DNA of 64,000 nucleotides from Caproiciproducens sp. CPB-2 (GTDB taxonomy: Bacteria > Bacillota > Clostridia > Oscillospirales > Acutalibacteraceae): the NCBI RefSeq assembly GCF_036287215.1, contig NZ_CP142860.1, forward strand, positions 2,170,001-2,234,000. The letters are read 5' to 3'. Under the pieces are notes generated by a model that was not told the origin of the DNA, did not search any database, and worked only from the letters and a program-made list of their open reading frames with translations. Position numbers and translations under genes: made by a program. Position 1 is the stretch's first letter, and every line of letters starts with the position of its first letter. Shown here piece by piece: positions 35,015-43,958 of the stretch.

Positions 35015-36355
35015 ATGGAATTGACATTTCCGGCCAAGCCATTCAAAACGCATGGCGGTGCGGACGTTCCCCACAATAAGAACACGGCGCAGACTGAGTC
35101 CGCCGTGATGCCGCCTCCGGCACAGGTGGTGCTGCCCATGCAGCAGCATGCAGGCGCTCCCTGCGCTCCGCTTGTAAACGTCGGCGAAACCGTTCTGGTG
35201 GGACAGAAAATTGCGGACAGCGGCGCATTCATCAGCGCTCCGATTCATGCGAGCGTCTCAGGCAGAGTCAGCGCGATCAAAAAGGTCATGCTGCCCGGCG
35301 GACAGTACACCGACGCGGTTGTCATCGACTCCGACGGTCAGATGGCCGTTTCCCCGGACGTAAAACCGCCGGCAACGGAAACGCCGGAAGCGTTTACGAA
35401 GGCGATCCGGGAATCGGGGCTGGTAGGACTTGGCGGCGCGGGGTTCCCGGCGCACGTAAAGCTCCATGTTCCAAAGGATAAAAAGCTCGACACCATGATT
35501 GTCAACGCGGCGGAATGCGAACCGTACATAACAGCGGACAACCGCGAGGCGATTGAAAATTCCTGGGATGTGCTTTCGGGGATTTACGCCGTGGCGGATC
35601 TGTTAAAGCTGGAACGCGTGATCATTGCCGTTGAAGACAACAAGCCGGACGTCATTGAAATTCTGAAAAAAATCGCGGACAGCAAAACAAACGACCCGGA
35701 AGACCGTGTGCGCATTCTTCCCCTGCACGCGCGTTATCCGCAGGGCGCTGAAAAGGTACTGATCAAGGCCTGTACGGACCGCGAAATCCCGATGGGAAAG
35801 CTGCCCGCCGACGTGGGCTGCCTCGTGATGAACATTACCTCTGTTTCCTTTATTGCCAAATACCTGAAAACAGGGATGCCGCTTGTGACAAAGCGGGTCA
35901 CCGTCGACGGATCGGCGATCCGGAATCCACAGAATGTCATTGTCCCAATCGGCACAAAGATCGCCGACATGATTGAATTCTGCGGCGGGTACCGGTCGGA
36001 GCCGAAAAAACTTTTAATGGGCGGCCCCATGATGGGTCTTGCCCTGGCCAGCGACGAGCTTCCAGTGTTGAAGCAAAACAACGGTATCCTCGCGTTCGGA
36101 GAAAAGGAAGCCCGGATGAACGCGCCGACCGCCTGCATCCGCTGCGGCCGCTGTGTGGACGGCTGTCCTATGAATCTGATCCCCACGCAGCTTGAAAAAT
36201 ACTCCAATGCCAAGGATGTTGAAAAGCTTCAGGAATATGACGTCATGACCTGCATGGAATGCGGCACCTGCGCCTTCAACTGCCCGGCGGGCAGACCCCT
36301 TGTACAGGCCATCCGGCTTGGCAAGGGACTGGTAAAAGCGGGAGGTAAAAAATAA
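35015..36355 (+). CDS. rnfC: Rnf complex subunit RnfC
   Basis: A 446-residue soluble NADH-binding subunit of the Na+/H+-translocating ferredoxin:NAD+ oxidoreductase. It has the RnfC N-terminal barrel-sandwich region, a flavin/NADH-binding domain (GLGGAGFPAHVKL, AAECEPYITADNR), an SLBB segment and two C-terminal [4Fe-4S] motifs, CIRCGRCVDGCP (near 374) and CMECGTCAFNCP (near 412). The ATG has GGAGG upstream. It is the first gene of rnfCDGEAB. Confidence 0.95.
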   Translation: MELTFPAKPFKTHGGADVPHNKNTAQTESAVMPPPAQVVLPMQQHAGAPCAPLVNVGETVLVGQKIADSGAFISAPIHASVSGRVSAIKKVMLPGGQYTDAVVIDSDGQMAVSPDVKPPATETPEAFTKAIRESGLVGLGGAGFPAHVKLHVPKDKKLDTMIVNAAECEPYITADNREAIENSWDVLSGIYAVADLLKLERVIIAVEDNKPDVIEILKKIADSKTNDPEDRVRILPLHARYPQGAEKVLIKACTDREIPMGKLPADVGCLVMNITSVSFIAKYLKTGMPLVTKRVTVDGSAIRNPQNVIVPIGTKIADMIEFCGGYRSEPKKLLMGGPMMGLALASDELPVLKQNNGILAFGEKEARMNAPTACIRCGRCVDGCPMNLIPTQLEKYSNAKDVEKLQEYDVMTCMECGTCAFNCPAGRPLVQAIRLGKGLVKAGGKK

Positions 36356-37308
36356 TGGCAGAGAAATTGATCGTATCGTCTTCTCCCCATATCAGAAGCG
36401 GCGTGACGACCCGCAAAATCATGCTGGACGTCATCATTGCGCTGACTCCGGCGGCAATCGCTTCCGTGATTATCTTTGGATTCAAGGCCCTCGTGCTGAT
36501 CCTTTGTTCCGTTGCTTCCTGCGTCCTCAGCGAATATGTCTGCAGAAAGGTCATGAAGCGTGAAAACACCATCGGCGACCTGAGCGCCGTAGTAACCGGA
36601 ATCCTCCTTGCATTTAACGTACCCGTGGGCGTCAGCCCGTTCATTGTCATCTTCGGCGGAATTGCCGCCATTGTGGTGGTAAAGCAGATGTTCGGCGGAA
36701 TCGGACAGAACTTTGTGAACCCGGCGCTGACCGCGCGCATTATCCTGATGTCCTCCTTCCCCGCCCAGATGAGCAGCTGGAACGCCCCGTTTTATTATCT
36801 GCACAGCACCGACGCGATGACCACCGCTTCCCCGCTCGGCATCTTGAAGGAGGGCGCAAGCGGCACCATGCCGACGCTGCTCAATATGCTGGTCGGCGTC
36901 CGCGCGGGATGTCTTGGGGAAACCTGCGCGGTGGCGCTGATTCTCGGCGGTATCTATCTGGTGGTGCGCGGGTTCATCAGCCCCGCCATCCCGCTGTGCT
37001 ATATCGGCTCCGTCGCCGTGATCTCCCTGATTGCGGGAAGGAACGTTCTGTTCGACCTGCTCGCGGGCGGCCTGCTGCTCGGCGCCATCTTCATGGCGAC
37101 CGATTACGCTACCTCCCCGATCAACCTGAAGGGCAAGATCGTCTTCGCCGTCGGCGCGGGCGTCATCACCATGCTGATCCGTATTTTTGGCCAGCTTCCG
37201 GAAGGCGTGTCCTTCTCCATCATCCTGATGAACCTTCTGGTGCCGCATATCGAACGCTTGACACGTCCCAGGGCATTTGGAAAGGAGCGTGTGAAAGTTG
37301 AAGATTGA
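36355..37308 (+). CDS. rnfD: Rnf complex subunit RnfD
   Basis: A 317-residue membrane subunit with about ten helices carrying covalent FMN. The start overlaps the rnfC stop by 1 bp. The predicted flavinylation segment reads DAMTTASPLG; the position usually filled by Thr is Ser159. Other conserved parts, GGIGQNFVNPAL and FMATDYATSP, are intact. ApbE is the enzyme that would attach the FMN. Confidence 0.95.
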   Translation: MAEKLIVSSSPHIRSGVTTRKIMLDVIIALTPAAIASVIIFGFKALVLILCSVASCVLSEYVCRKVMKRENTIGDLSAVVTGILLAFNVPVGVSPFIVIFGGIAAIVVVKQMFGGIGQNFVNPALTARIILMSSFPAQMSSWNAPFYYLHSTDAMTTASPLGILKEGASGTMPTLLNMLVGVRAGCLGETCAVALILGGIYLVVRGFISPAIPLCYIGSVAVISLIAGRNVLFDLLAGGLLLGAIFMATDYATSPINLKGKIVFAVGAGVITMLIRIFGQLPEGVSFSIILMNLLVPHIERLTRPRAFGKERVKVED

Positions 37309-37852
37309 CAGAAAAGAGGTGCTCACCCCCGCCCTCACACTGTTTGTGATCTGTTTGGTCACCGCGGTCCTGCTGGCGGGCACAAACCTGATGACGCGCG
37401 ATAAAATCGTGGAGATCAACCAACAGTCCGAATCCGCTTCCCGCCAGCTTGTGCTTCCTTCCGCGAAGGATTTTGAGAATTCCAAAGACGGTACGTACGC
37501 GATCGGCAAAAACGGAAACTCGCTTGCCGGATATGTGTTTACCACCAAGACAAAAAGCTACGGCGGCGACCTGAAGGTGATGACCGGCATTGATAAAGAC
37601 GGCAAAATCACCGGCGTCGTCCTGCTGGCCATCAGCGATACGCCGGGCCTCGGCCTGAATGCGGAAAAAGAAAGTTTTCGCGATCAGTACAAAAAGGCCG
37701 TCCCCGAAAACGGGTTTGAAGTCATTAAATCCGGCACGGCTTCGGACACGCAGATCGAGGCGATGACGGGCGCCACCATTACGAGCAAAGCTGTCACCAC
37801 ATGCGTGAACGACGCAATTAAACAATATCAGAAAGTAAAGGGGGGCGAATGA
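37298..37852 (+). CDS. rnfG: Rnf complex subunit RnfG
   Basis: A 184-residue protein with one N-terminal helix and an extracytoplasmic FMN-binding domain. The covalent FMN site is in EAMTGATITSKA, acceptor Thr160. The start is TTG with AAAGGAG upstream and overlaps rnfD by 11 bp. It passes electrons between RnfD and the membrane core. Confidence 0.94.
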   Translation: MKIDRKEVLTPALTLFVICLVTAVLLAGTNLMTRDKIVEINQQSESASRQLVLPSAKDFENSKDGTYAIGKNGNSLAGYVFTTKTKSYGGDLKVMTGIDKDGKITGVVLLAISDTPGLGLNAEKESFRDQYKKAVPENGFEVIKSGTASDTQIEAMTGATITSKAVTTCVNDAIKQYQKVKGGE

Positions 37853-37853
37853 A

Positions 37854-38543
37854 ATGTCGAAAACTCCATGGCAGGAATTCAGCAAAGGCATCATCAAGGA
37901 AAATCCTGTTCTTCGCCTTGTACTCGGCACCTGCGCCACGCTTGCGCTGAGCACCTCTGCAAGCAACGCGATCGGCATGGGTCTTGCCACGACCTTTGTG
38001 CTGGTGGGGTCCAATACGGTTATTTCCCTGCTGCGCAGGGTCATTCCGGACAAGGTGCGTATTCCTTGCTATATCACGTTGATCGCGGGATTTGTCACCA
38101 TTGTACAGATGCTGATCGAAGCGTATTCCCCCAGCCTGAAAGCGGCGCTCGGCATCTACCTTCCCCTGATTGTCGTGAACTGCATCATTCTGGGCAGGGC
38201 CGAGATGTTCGCGAACAAAAACAAGGTCCTTCCGTCCGTTCTGGACGCCCTGGGTATGGGCGCCGGCTTTACCGCCACGCTGCTGGTGATGGGCATCATC
38301 CGCGAACTTCTGGGCGCCGGAACGGTTTTCGGATTCCCGATTACCGCCGGATTTGTATCGCCCATTATCATCTTCCTGCTCCCTCCGGGAGGCTTCTTCG
38401 TGTTCGGCATGATGATTGCGCTGGCAAACAAGCTGGCTGCTGAAAAAGGCGCCGAACCGGCTGAGCTGGGCTGCCAGAACTGTCCTCTCTGCGGAAGCTG
38501 CTCCATGATGGCTGAAAAAGAAAAGGAGTGTGCGGGAAAATGA
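37854..38543 (+). CDS. rnfE: Rnf complex subunit RnfE
   Basis: A 229-residue polytopic subunit of the RnfA/E/NqrD/E family, forming the membrane core with RnfA and a shared [2Fe-2S] site. Conserved segments are ENPVLRLVLGTCATLALS, YLPLIVVNCIILGRAE and the RELLGAGTVFG loop. A C-terminal cysteine cluster (GCQNCPLCGSC) is an added feature beyond the membrane core. It starts 1 bp after the rnfG stop. Confidence 0.94.
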   Translation: MSKTPWQEFSKGIIKENPVLRLVLGTCATLALSTSASNAIGMGLATTFVLVGSNTVISLLRRVIPDKVRIPCYITLIAGFVTIVQMLIEAYSPSLKAALGIYLPLIVVNCIILGRAEMFANKNKVLPSVLDALGMGAGFTATLLVMGIIRELLGAGTVFGFPITAGFVSPIIIFLLPPGGFFVFGMMIALANKLAAEKGAEPAELGCQNCPLCGSCSMMAEKEKECAGK

Positions 38544-39148
38544 TCAAAGGATTATTCGCTATTTTTTTGGCTGCCATACTGACCGAAAACTACATCCTCA
38601 ATAAATTTCTGGGCATCTGCCCTTTTCTGGGCGTTTCCAAAAAGCTCGACACCGCAACCGGCATGAGCATTGCGGTCACCGTCGTCATGGTGATTTCCAC
38701 TGCGGCGACGTGGCCGATTTATACCTATGTACTGGTTCCGCTGGACCTCGCGTACTTACAGACGATCGTGTTTATTCTGATTATTGCGGCCCTCGTTCAG
38801 TTTATTGAGACGGTATTGAAAAAATACATTCCTTCCCTGTACAACGCGCTCGGCATTTACCTCCCTCTCATTACCACCAACTGCGCTGTGCTCGGTGTAA
38901 CCATGCTGGTCATTGAGAAAGGCCAGTCCGACCCGACCTTCGGCTTTATCCAGTCGCTTGTAAACGCGTTTGGCTCCGGCATCGGCTTTCTGGTGGCCAT
39001 GGTTATCTTCGCGGGCGTGCGGGAAAGAATTGAAAACAACGATATTCCAAAATCTCTTCAGGGTTTGCCGATCACACTGGTTGCCGCGTCGCTGACAGCC
39101 GTGTCGTTTCTCGGCTTTCAGGGCCTTGTTGACGGCATGCTGGGTTAG
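38540..39148 (+). CDS. rnfA: Rnf complex subunit RnfA
   Basis: A 202-residue membrane subunit homologous to RnfE in inverted topology. TENYILNKFLGICPFLGVSKK near the N-terminus holds the conserved cysteine, and YLPLITTNCAVLG carries the second. The ATG overlaps the rnfE stop (ATGA) and is preferred to a GTG four codons earlier. Confidence 0.94.
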   Translation: MIKGLFAIFLAAILTENYILNKFLGICPFLGVSKKLDTATGMSIAVTVVMVISTAATWPIYTYVLVPLDLAYLQTIVFILIIAALVQFIETVLKKYIPSLYNALGIYLPLITTNCAVLGVTMLVIEKGQSDPTFGFIQSLVNAFGSGIGFLVAMVIFAGVRERIENNDIPKSLQGLPITLVAASLTAVSFLGFQGLVDGMLG

Positions 39149-39159
39149 GAGATGCAGAT

Positions 39160-39954
39160 ATGAATGAAATATTGACTCCGGTCCTGATTGTGGCCGGGAT
39201 CGGCCTTTTATCAGGCCTCATCCTTGCGATTGCGTCGATCGTCATGGCCGTGCCCAAGGACGAAAAGGCCGAGGCAATTCGCGACATGCTGCCGGGAGCC
39301 AACTGCGGCGCCTGCGGATATTCCGGCTGTGACGGCTACGCAAAGGCGCTGTCCTCGGGCGAGGCGAAACCCGGACTCTGCCCGGTGGGCGGTGCGGCGG
39401 TAGCCAAAGCCATTTCCGAATACCTTGGCTGCGACCCGGGCGACGTGGAATCAAAGGTGGCTTTGGTCCACTGCCTTGGCAGCTATGACAATACGACCGA
39501 TAAAGTGGAGTACGAAGGAATCGCGACCTGCGCGGGAGCGGCGATCGTCGCCGGCGGCGTGGCAAGCTGTCAGTATGGCTGCATGGGCCTGGGCGACTGT
39601 ATGAACGCCTGCCAATACGGCGCGATCAGTGTTTGCAACGGCGTTGCCAAAATTGACCCGGTCAAGTGCAGAGGCTGTTCCATGTGTGTAAAAGCCTGTC
39701 CGAAACACCTGATTTCGTTTGTCCCCGCGACAAAGCAGGCGGTGGTCCGATGCAGCAACTGCGACAAAGGCGCCCTGACCAGCAAAGTCTGTAAGGTCGG
39801 CTGCATCGGCTGTATGAAATGTGAAAAGACCTGTCAGCACGACGCCATCCACGTTGTAAATTCCCTTGCGGCCGTCGATCCTGCCAAATGTGTCGGCTGC
39901 GGCGACTGCGCCGGCGTTTGTCCAAGGCACTGCATTACCATGTTCGGAGTGTAA
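39160..39954 (+). CDS. rnfB: Rnf complex subunit RnfB
   Basis: A 264-residue ferredoxin-oxidising subunit: an N-terminal helix anchor (about 6-30), a Fe-S domain with CGACGYSGCDG (near 49) and a fourth Cys further on, then a cysteine-rich C-terminal part with several [4Fe-4S] motifs (CRGCSMCVKACP, CIGCMKCEKTC, CVGCGDCAGVCP). It receives electrons from reduced ferredoxin and feeds the complex. It is the last gene of the operon, followed by a terminator. Confidence 0.95.
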   Translation: MNEILTPVLIVAGIGLLSGLILAIASIVMAVPKDEKAEAIRDMLPGANCGACGYSGCDGYAKALSSGEAKPGLCPVGGAAVAKAISEYLGCDPGDVESKVALVHCLGSYDNTTDKVEYEGIATCAGAAIVAGGVASCQYGCMGLGDCMNACQYGAISVCNGVAKIDPVKCRGCSMCVKACPKHLISFVPATKQAVVRCSNCDKGALTSKVCKVGCIGCMKCEKTCQHDAIHVVNSLAAVDPAKCVGCGDCAGVCPRHCITMFGV

Positions 39955-39971
39955 GCAATAGAATGAAAAAC

Positions 39972-40010
39972 GGGGTGTAACCCGGCCAGCCGGGAAGCAC
40001 CCCAATTTAT
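39972..40010 (+). terminator. Terminator after rnfB
   Basis: GGGGTG and CCCGG pair with CCGGG and CACCCC in an interrupted stem, followed by AATTTATT. The T tract is weak. Confidence 0.65.
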
Positions 40011-40077
40011 TCGACTTCCATAAAGGTTTATATTGCTTTTTTTATGAGTTTATTATATAATATAACACGTTGTTCAT

Positions 40078-40164
40078 GCCGGTGTGATGGAATTGGCAGA
40101 CGTAGTGGACTCAAAATCCACCGGTAGCGATACCGTGCCGGTTCGAGTCCGGCCACCGGCACCA
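40078..40164 (+). tRNA. tRNA-Leu (anticodon CAA)
   Basis: An 87-nt class II tRNA: acceptor GCCGGTG/CACCGGC, a D-arm region GATGGAATTGGCAGAC, anticodon stem GTGGA/TCCAC with loop CTCAAAA (anticodon CAA, reads UUG), a long variable arm, and T-arm GGTTCGAGTCC. The 3' CCA is encoded. A terminator follows directly. Confidence 0.95.
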
Positions 40165-40201
40165 AAAAGCAGTTCGGCCCTTGTGGGCCGGGCTGCTTTT
40201 T
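40165..40201 (+). terminator. Terminator after tRNA-Leu
   Basis: AAAAAGCAG...CTGCTTTTT outer stem with an inner CGGCCC/GGGCCG stem and TTGT loop. Confidence 0.9.
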
Positions 40202-40317
40202 CGCGTTGATGGCTCCATTCCCCGAACCGCGGTGCAGGTTGGGAGAAACATCAGGAAATCAGATCCTTCCGGATAAATGCAGGGACTCGCGGAACGCGGG
40301 TTCAGCGTGCCAATACC

Positions 40318-40338
40318 CGAGTCCGGCCACCGGCACCA
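40318..40338 (+). repeat. 21-bp copy of the tRNA-Leu 3' end (candidate attachment site)
   Basis: This stretch repeats positions 40144-40164 of the tRNA exactly (CGAGTCCGGCC...GGCACCA), 174 bp downstream. The sequence between has no tRNA fold. A small hairpin and T run follow. It fits the attR left by an element that integrated in the tRNA and later lost its interior, or a partial duplication. Confidence 0.75.
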
Positions 40339-40375
40339 TCGAAAAGGCCGTAGATCTATGTCGACGGCTTTTTAT

Positions 40376-40976
40376 TTATTCCCACTCATCCCAATCGGAT
40401 AAATCAAGCCAATCTGAAACCGGGTGTTTACTGTCGCCAATGCATTGATTTAAAGAAATGTTCCTATATGAATTATATAGGTACCGTGTTTCATGATTTC
40501 TTTTTCTTATCGTTTCGGATATTAAGCTGTGAACATGTATAGAAAAGTTATTTCCCTTATACTTTTCTTTAACAGTATAACAGCAAACTATCATTTCATG
40601 AAAAAGGTCCTCAGATATCGACTCTGTTAAAAACTGAGTTATAGCAACTACAAATGCCTTTGGAAGAGCCTTCAATTCTTCTTTGAATCTCGAGACTTTG
40701 CCAAAAGCCTTTTCGTAGGGTTTTCGATATATTCTCCTTGCCAGCTCTTAGTTGTCTCGCTCCTGCACTATCCGCTTCCAGAATACACATATTTCGGCAA
40801 TTATCCGTAAGCCTAATCTGGAGGAATTTCCCTCCGAGTATACTTGAGAGTTTGCCATTCATGTTGAATTTTCCATCTTGATAGATGTTAATACAAGTTG
40901 TAAATAAGCGGTTTACAGGGGGAGCAACAACAATTGTAAAAGAATCAAGGGGAATATCTTTTTTTGTTTTATTCAT
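40376..40976 (-). pseudogene. Frameshifted hypothetical gene
   Basis: Two overlapping minus-strand frames read as one protein of about 200 residues with a single frameshift near 40720. The first part (from ATG at 40976, with AGGTGA upstream) contains FTIVVAPPVNRLFTTCINIY and SADSAGARQLRAGKENI-like sequence; the second continues from KPYEKAFGKVSRFKEELKAL through DLFHEMIVCCYTVK to the stop. It is AT-rich and unlike the rnf and phosphonate genes around it, which suggests foreign origin. I do not recognise the family; sequencing error is the alternative to a real mutation. Confidence 0.5.
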
Positions 40977-41373
40977 CGCTTTTTCACCTCACTCGTAAGT
41001 ATTTAAGCGTTATACATTTTTCTTATGATAACATAGTACTTTTAAAGACTTATCAAAAATATATTAAATAATAAATACTACTTACCGATTACCTGCAAAC
41101 CATTGATATTACTCGTACCGGAAGTAAGAATGAACGGAATACTCGCACTCCGAATATCCTAAGCAGCAGATAATCAAGCTGCTTTGGCATGGCGCAGACA
41201 CGGCAGGCCGTCGCAACGGAAAAGTCTTTCTTCATCGCTGTCTTCGAAAGCAACAAACTCAATACTCATGCGACTTTCAGTTTCTTCGGGTGACCTGGAG
41301 AATACTCTGTTGGGTCAGAAAAAGGTACCGGGTGAAGGTGTGCTCTGTTAATGAACATTTAACCTCGCAGTTG
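40977..41373. other. AT-rich intergenic region before the phosphonate locus
   Basis: About 400 bp. The first 120 bp are very AT-rich and carry a likely promoter zone for the decayed minus-strand gene. The part from 41160 to 41340 is less AT-rich and holds a 31-codon minus-strand frame beginning MSIEFVAFEDSDEERLF, too short to judge. No RNA gene is seen. Confidence 0.4.
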
Positions 41374-41402
41374 TTGACGCTGACATGGTGCCATGATAGG
41401 AT
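41374..41402 (+). promoter_or_regulatory. Promoter of the phosphonate operon
   Basis: TTGACG, 17-bp spacer, TAGGAT, about 30 bp before the phnW ATG. Confidence 0.7.
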
Positions 41403-41432
41403 GACCTTAAATTGATGAAAGAGGTGCATGGG

Positions 41433-42554
41433 ATGCAATCGGTCAAAAGAAATATTCTTCTTACTCCCGGGCCGGCAACAACAACCGACACGGTTAAAAT
41501 GGCACAGGTCGTTCCGGATATCTGCCCCAGAGAACGGGAATTCGGGAATGTCATGGAATGGATTCGCCAGCAGCTGACCCGCATTGTACATGGGGATCCC
41601 GCAAAATATACCGCCGTGCTGTTCTGCGGGTCGGGTACTATAAATATCGACGTCGCAATCAATTCGCTTTTGCCCGCGGAGAAAAAGATTCTGTTTCTGA
41701 ATAACGGATTCTACAGTTCACGCGCGGTCGATGCCTGTCAGGCCTATGGGCTGCCGTATGTGGAACTGAATTTTCCGATTGACGAGCTGCCCGATCTGGA
41801 GCTTACGGAAAAAACTCTTCAGGCCAATCCCGATATTGCGATTGTATACACCACCCACAATGAAACGGGAACCGGCATCCTGAATCCTGTCAGAGAGATC
41901 GGCGCGCTGGCTCACCGGCACGGCGCCGTGTTTGTGGCCGACACAACATCCACCTACGCGCTGCTTCCCATCGACATGGAACGGGACAACATCGACTTTC
42001 TGATGGCGTCCGCCCAAAAGGGGCTGATGGCTATGGCGGGCCTTTCTTTTATTGTCGGCAACGAAGCCATGATCCGAAAGACGAAGGACTACCCCACGCG
42101 TTCCTATTATTGCAATCTTTACATGCAGTACCAATATTACAAAACGACGGGACAGATGCATTTTACGCCTCCGGTCCAGACCGTTTACGCGCTTCAGAAA
42201 GCGCTCGAGGAGTTCTGGGAGGAGGGTGAGTCCGCAAAATACGCACGCCACCGCAGGGTGTGGAAAAAAATCCATGAATGCAGCGAAAGGCTTGGGCTCC
42301 GGGACATCATACGCAAAGAGCTCCAGAGCGGGCTGGTCGTTACCTTCAAATATCCCGCGGACCCAAATTGGGATCTCGATAAAATCCACGACTATTGCTA
42401 TGAGCGGGGATTCACCATTTATTCCGGCATCATTTCCGGCACTTTTCGGCTTTGCAGTCTGGGGGCGATCGATGAGCAGGATGTAGAAGATTTTTTCAGG
42501 GTTTTTGAAGCCGCGCTGCGCGTTCAAAAGATTTGCGTACCGGTTCGGTACTGA
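41433..42554 (+). CDS. phnW: 2-aminoethylphosphonate-pyruvate transaminase PhnW
   Basis: About 373 residues. A class V PLP enzyme converting 2-aminoethylphosphonate and pyruvate to phosphonoacetaldehyde and alanine. Motifs: ILLTPGPATTTDTVK at the N-terminus, CPREREFG, FCGSGT (near 68), VADTTSTY and the PLP lysine in SAQKGLMAMAGLSF (near 195). The start is placed at MQSVKRN because GAGGTG lies 6 bp upstream; an ATG six codons earlier would overlap that site. It is first in the phnW-pbfA-phnX-gntR operon. Confidence 0.92.
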   Translation: MQSVKRNILLTPGPATTTDTVKMAQVVPDICPREREFGNVMEWIRQQLTRIVHGDPAKYTAVLFCGSGTINIDVAINSLLPAEKKILFLNNGFYSSRAVDACQAYGLPYVELNFPIDELPDLELTEKTLQANPDIAIVYTTHNETGTGILNPVREIGALAHRHGAVFVADTTSTYALLPIDMERDNIDFLMASAQKGLMAMAGLSFIVGNEAMIRKTKDYPTRSYYCNLYMQYQYYKTTGQMHFTPPVQTVYALQKALEEFWEEGESAKYARHRRVWKKIHECSERLGLRDIIRKELQSGLVVTFKYPADPNWDLDKIHDYCYERGFTIYSGIISGTFRLCSLGAIDEQDVEDFFRVFEAALRVQKICVPVRY

Positions 42555-42569
42555 ACCGGGGAGCAGAGA

Positions 42570-43919
42570 ATGAATATGGAAAACCGTTGTCAAACAGAGG
42601 GAGACACGAACCTGTCGGAACTGCGCCTTACATGGCAGGAGAAATTTCTGAGCACGGAAGCAGCGGACCTGATCGAAAGGGATCGCAGGGCTTTTTTCTC
42701 CCAGTCCCTTTCAACTCCCTGTCTCAACGCCGTGCAGAGCGCCGACGGCATTTACCTGTATGATCTCGACGGAAGGAGCTATATGGACTTCCACGGAAAC
42801 AGCGCCCATCAGCTCGGCTACCGCAACCCATATGTGATGAAAGCGCTGCACGCGCAGCTTGAAGACCTTTCGTTCGTGCCGCGCCGGTACACCAGCGAGA
42901 CACCGGTCCGCCTTGCGGAACAGCTGACCGAGCTTTGGAGCGGGTGGCCCGCGAAGGTCCTTTTCGCGCCGGGAGGCTCCGAGGCGGTGGAAATGGCGGT
43001 CAAGCTTGCCAGAAGATACACCGGGCGCTATAAAACCATTTCCATGTGGGATTCCTTTCATGGGGCTACCTTAGGGTCCATTTCCGTGGGCGGCGAAAGA
43101 GATTTCCGCTGCGGAATCGGTCCGCTGCTGCCCGGAGACATCCATATCCCCCCGTATAATTCCTTTCGCTGTGTGTTTGGCCGCTGCGGCGACTGCGGCC
43201 TGAAATGCCTGGATTATCTGGAATATGTGCTGAAAATGGAAGGGGACGTCGCCGCGCTGATTATGGAGCCGGTAAGGGCCACGGATGTGCAGATACCTCC
43301 CGCTGAATATTTTGAAAGAATACGGAGCCTTTGTGACCATTACGGAATTTTATTGATATTTGACGAAATTCCCACCGCTTTAGGAAGAACGGGTACTTTT
43401 TTCGCGCACGAGCATTTCGGGGTCAGGCCGGACATGGTAATTCTGGGGAAAGGCCTGGGCGGAGGCGCGGTTCCGTTTGCCGCCCTGCTGGCGGACGGAC
43501 GTTTCGACTGCGCGGGGGACATTTCATTGGGACACTTTACGCATGAGAAAAGCCCGCTGGGAGCGGCGGCGGGGCTGGCGGTAATCGAATGCATCCGAAA
43601 GGAACATCTGCTGGAGCACACGGCCGTACTCGGCAGCCTGATGGCGCGGCGGCTGAAGGATATGCAAAAACGTAATCCAATCATCGGCGATGTGAGGTGC
43701 ATCGGTTTGCTGGGATGCCTGGAACTGGCGTCAGGCCGGGAGAACGGAGAGCAGGCGGTCCGGATGGCGGAGCGCGTACTGTACCGCTGCCTTGAAAACG
43801 GGCTGAGCTTCAAAGTCTCGAAAGGCAGCTGCATCATCCTCTCTCCCCCGCTGATTGTTACGGAGGAGCAGCTTTGCCGCGCCCTCGACATTTTGGAACA
43901 GGCCATAGCCTCGCAATGA
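42570..43919 (+). CDS. Class III PLP enzyme, PbfA-like (hydroxy-aminoethylphosphonate ammonia-lyase)
   Basis: A 449-residue class III aminotransferase-fold protein with LYDLDGRSYMDFHGN, the GGSEAVEMAVKLAR segment, LIFDEIPTALGRTG and PLP lysine K294 in ILGKGLGGGAVP. Placed between phnW and phnX it matches PbfA, which eliminates ammonia from (R)-1-hydroxy-2-aminoethylphosphonate to give phosphonoacetaldehyde, thereby feeding phnX with a second substrate. A plain transaminase cannot be ruled out from sequence alone. A CGDCGLKC cysteine pair near 205 is unusual. Confidence 0.8.
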   Translation: MNMENRCQTEGDTNLSELRLTWQEKFLSTEAADLIERDRRAFFSQSLSTPCLNAVQSADGIYLYDLDGRSYMDFHGNSAHQLGYRNPYVMKALHAQLEDLSFVPRRYTSETPVRLAEQLTELWSGWPAKVLFAPGGSEAVEMAVKLARRYTGRYKTISMWDSFHGATLGSISVGGERDFRCGIGPLLPGDIHIPPYNSFRCVFGRCGDCGLKCLDYLEYVLKMEGDVAALIMEPVRATDVQIPPAEYFERIRSLCDHYGILLIFDEIPTALGRTGTFFAHEHFGVRPDMVILGKGLGGGAVPFAALLADGRFDCAGDISLGHFTHEKSPLGAAAGLAVIECIRKEHLLEHTAVLGSLMARRLKDMQKRNPIIGDVRCIGLLGCLELASGRENGEQAVRMAERVLYRCLENGLSFKVSKGSCIILSPPLIVTEEQLCRALDILEQAIASQ

Positions 43920-43958
43920 AAGCCGCCTCAGAAATTTTATGAATAAGGGGATTTAACG

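Noticed and set aside
40165..40338. Second tRNA-Leu gene
   Set aside because: Only the last 21 bp match; there is no D-arm or anticodon arm, so it is a partial duplicate rather than a gene.
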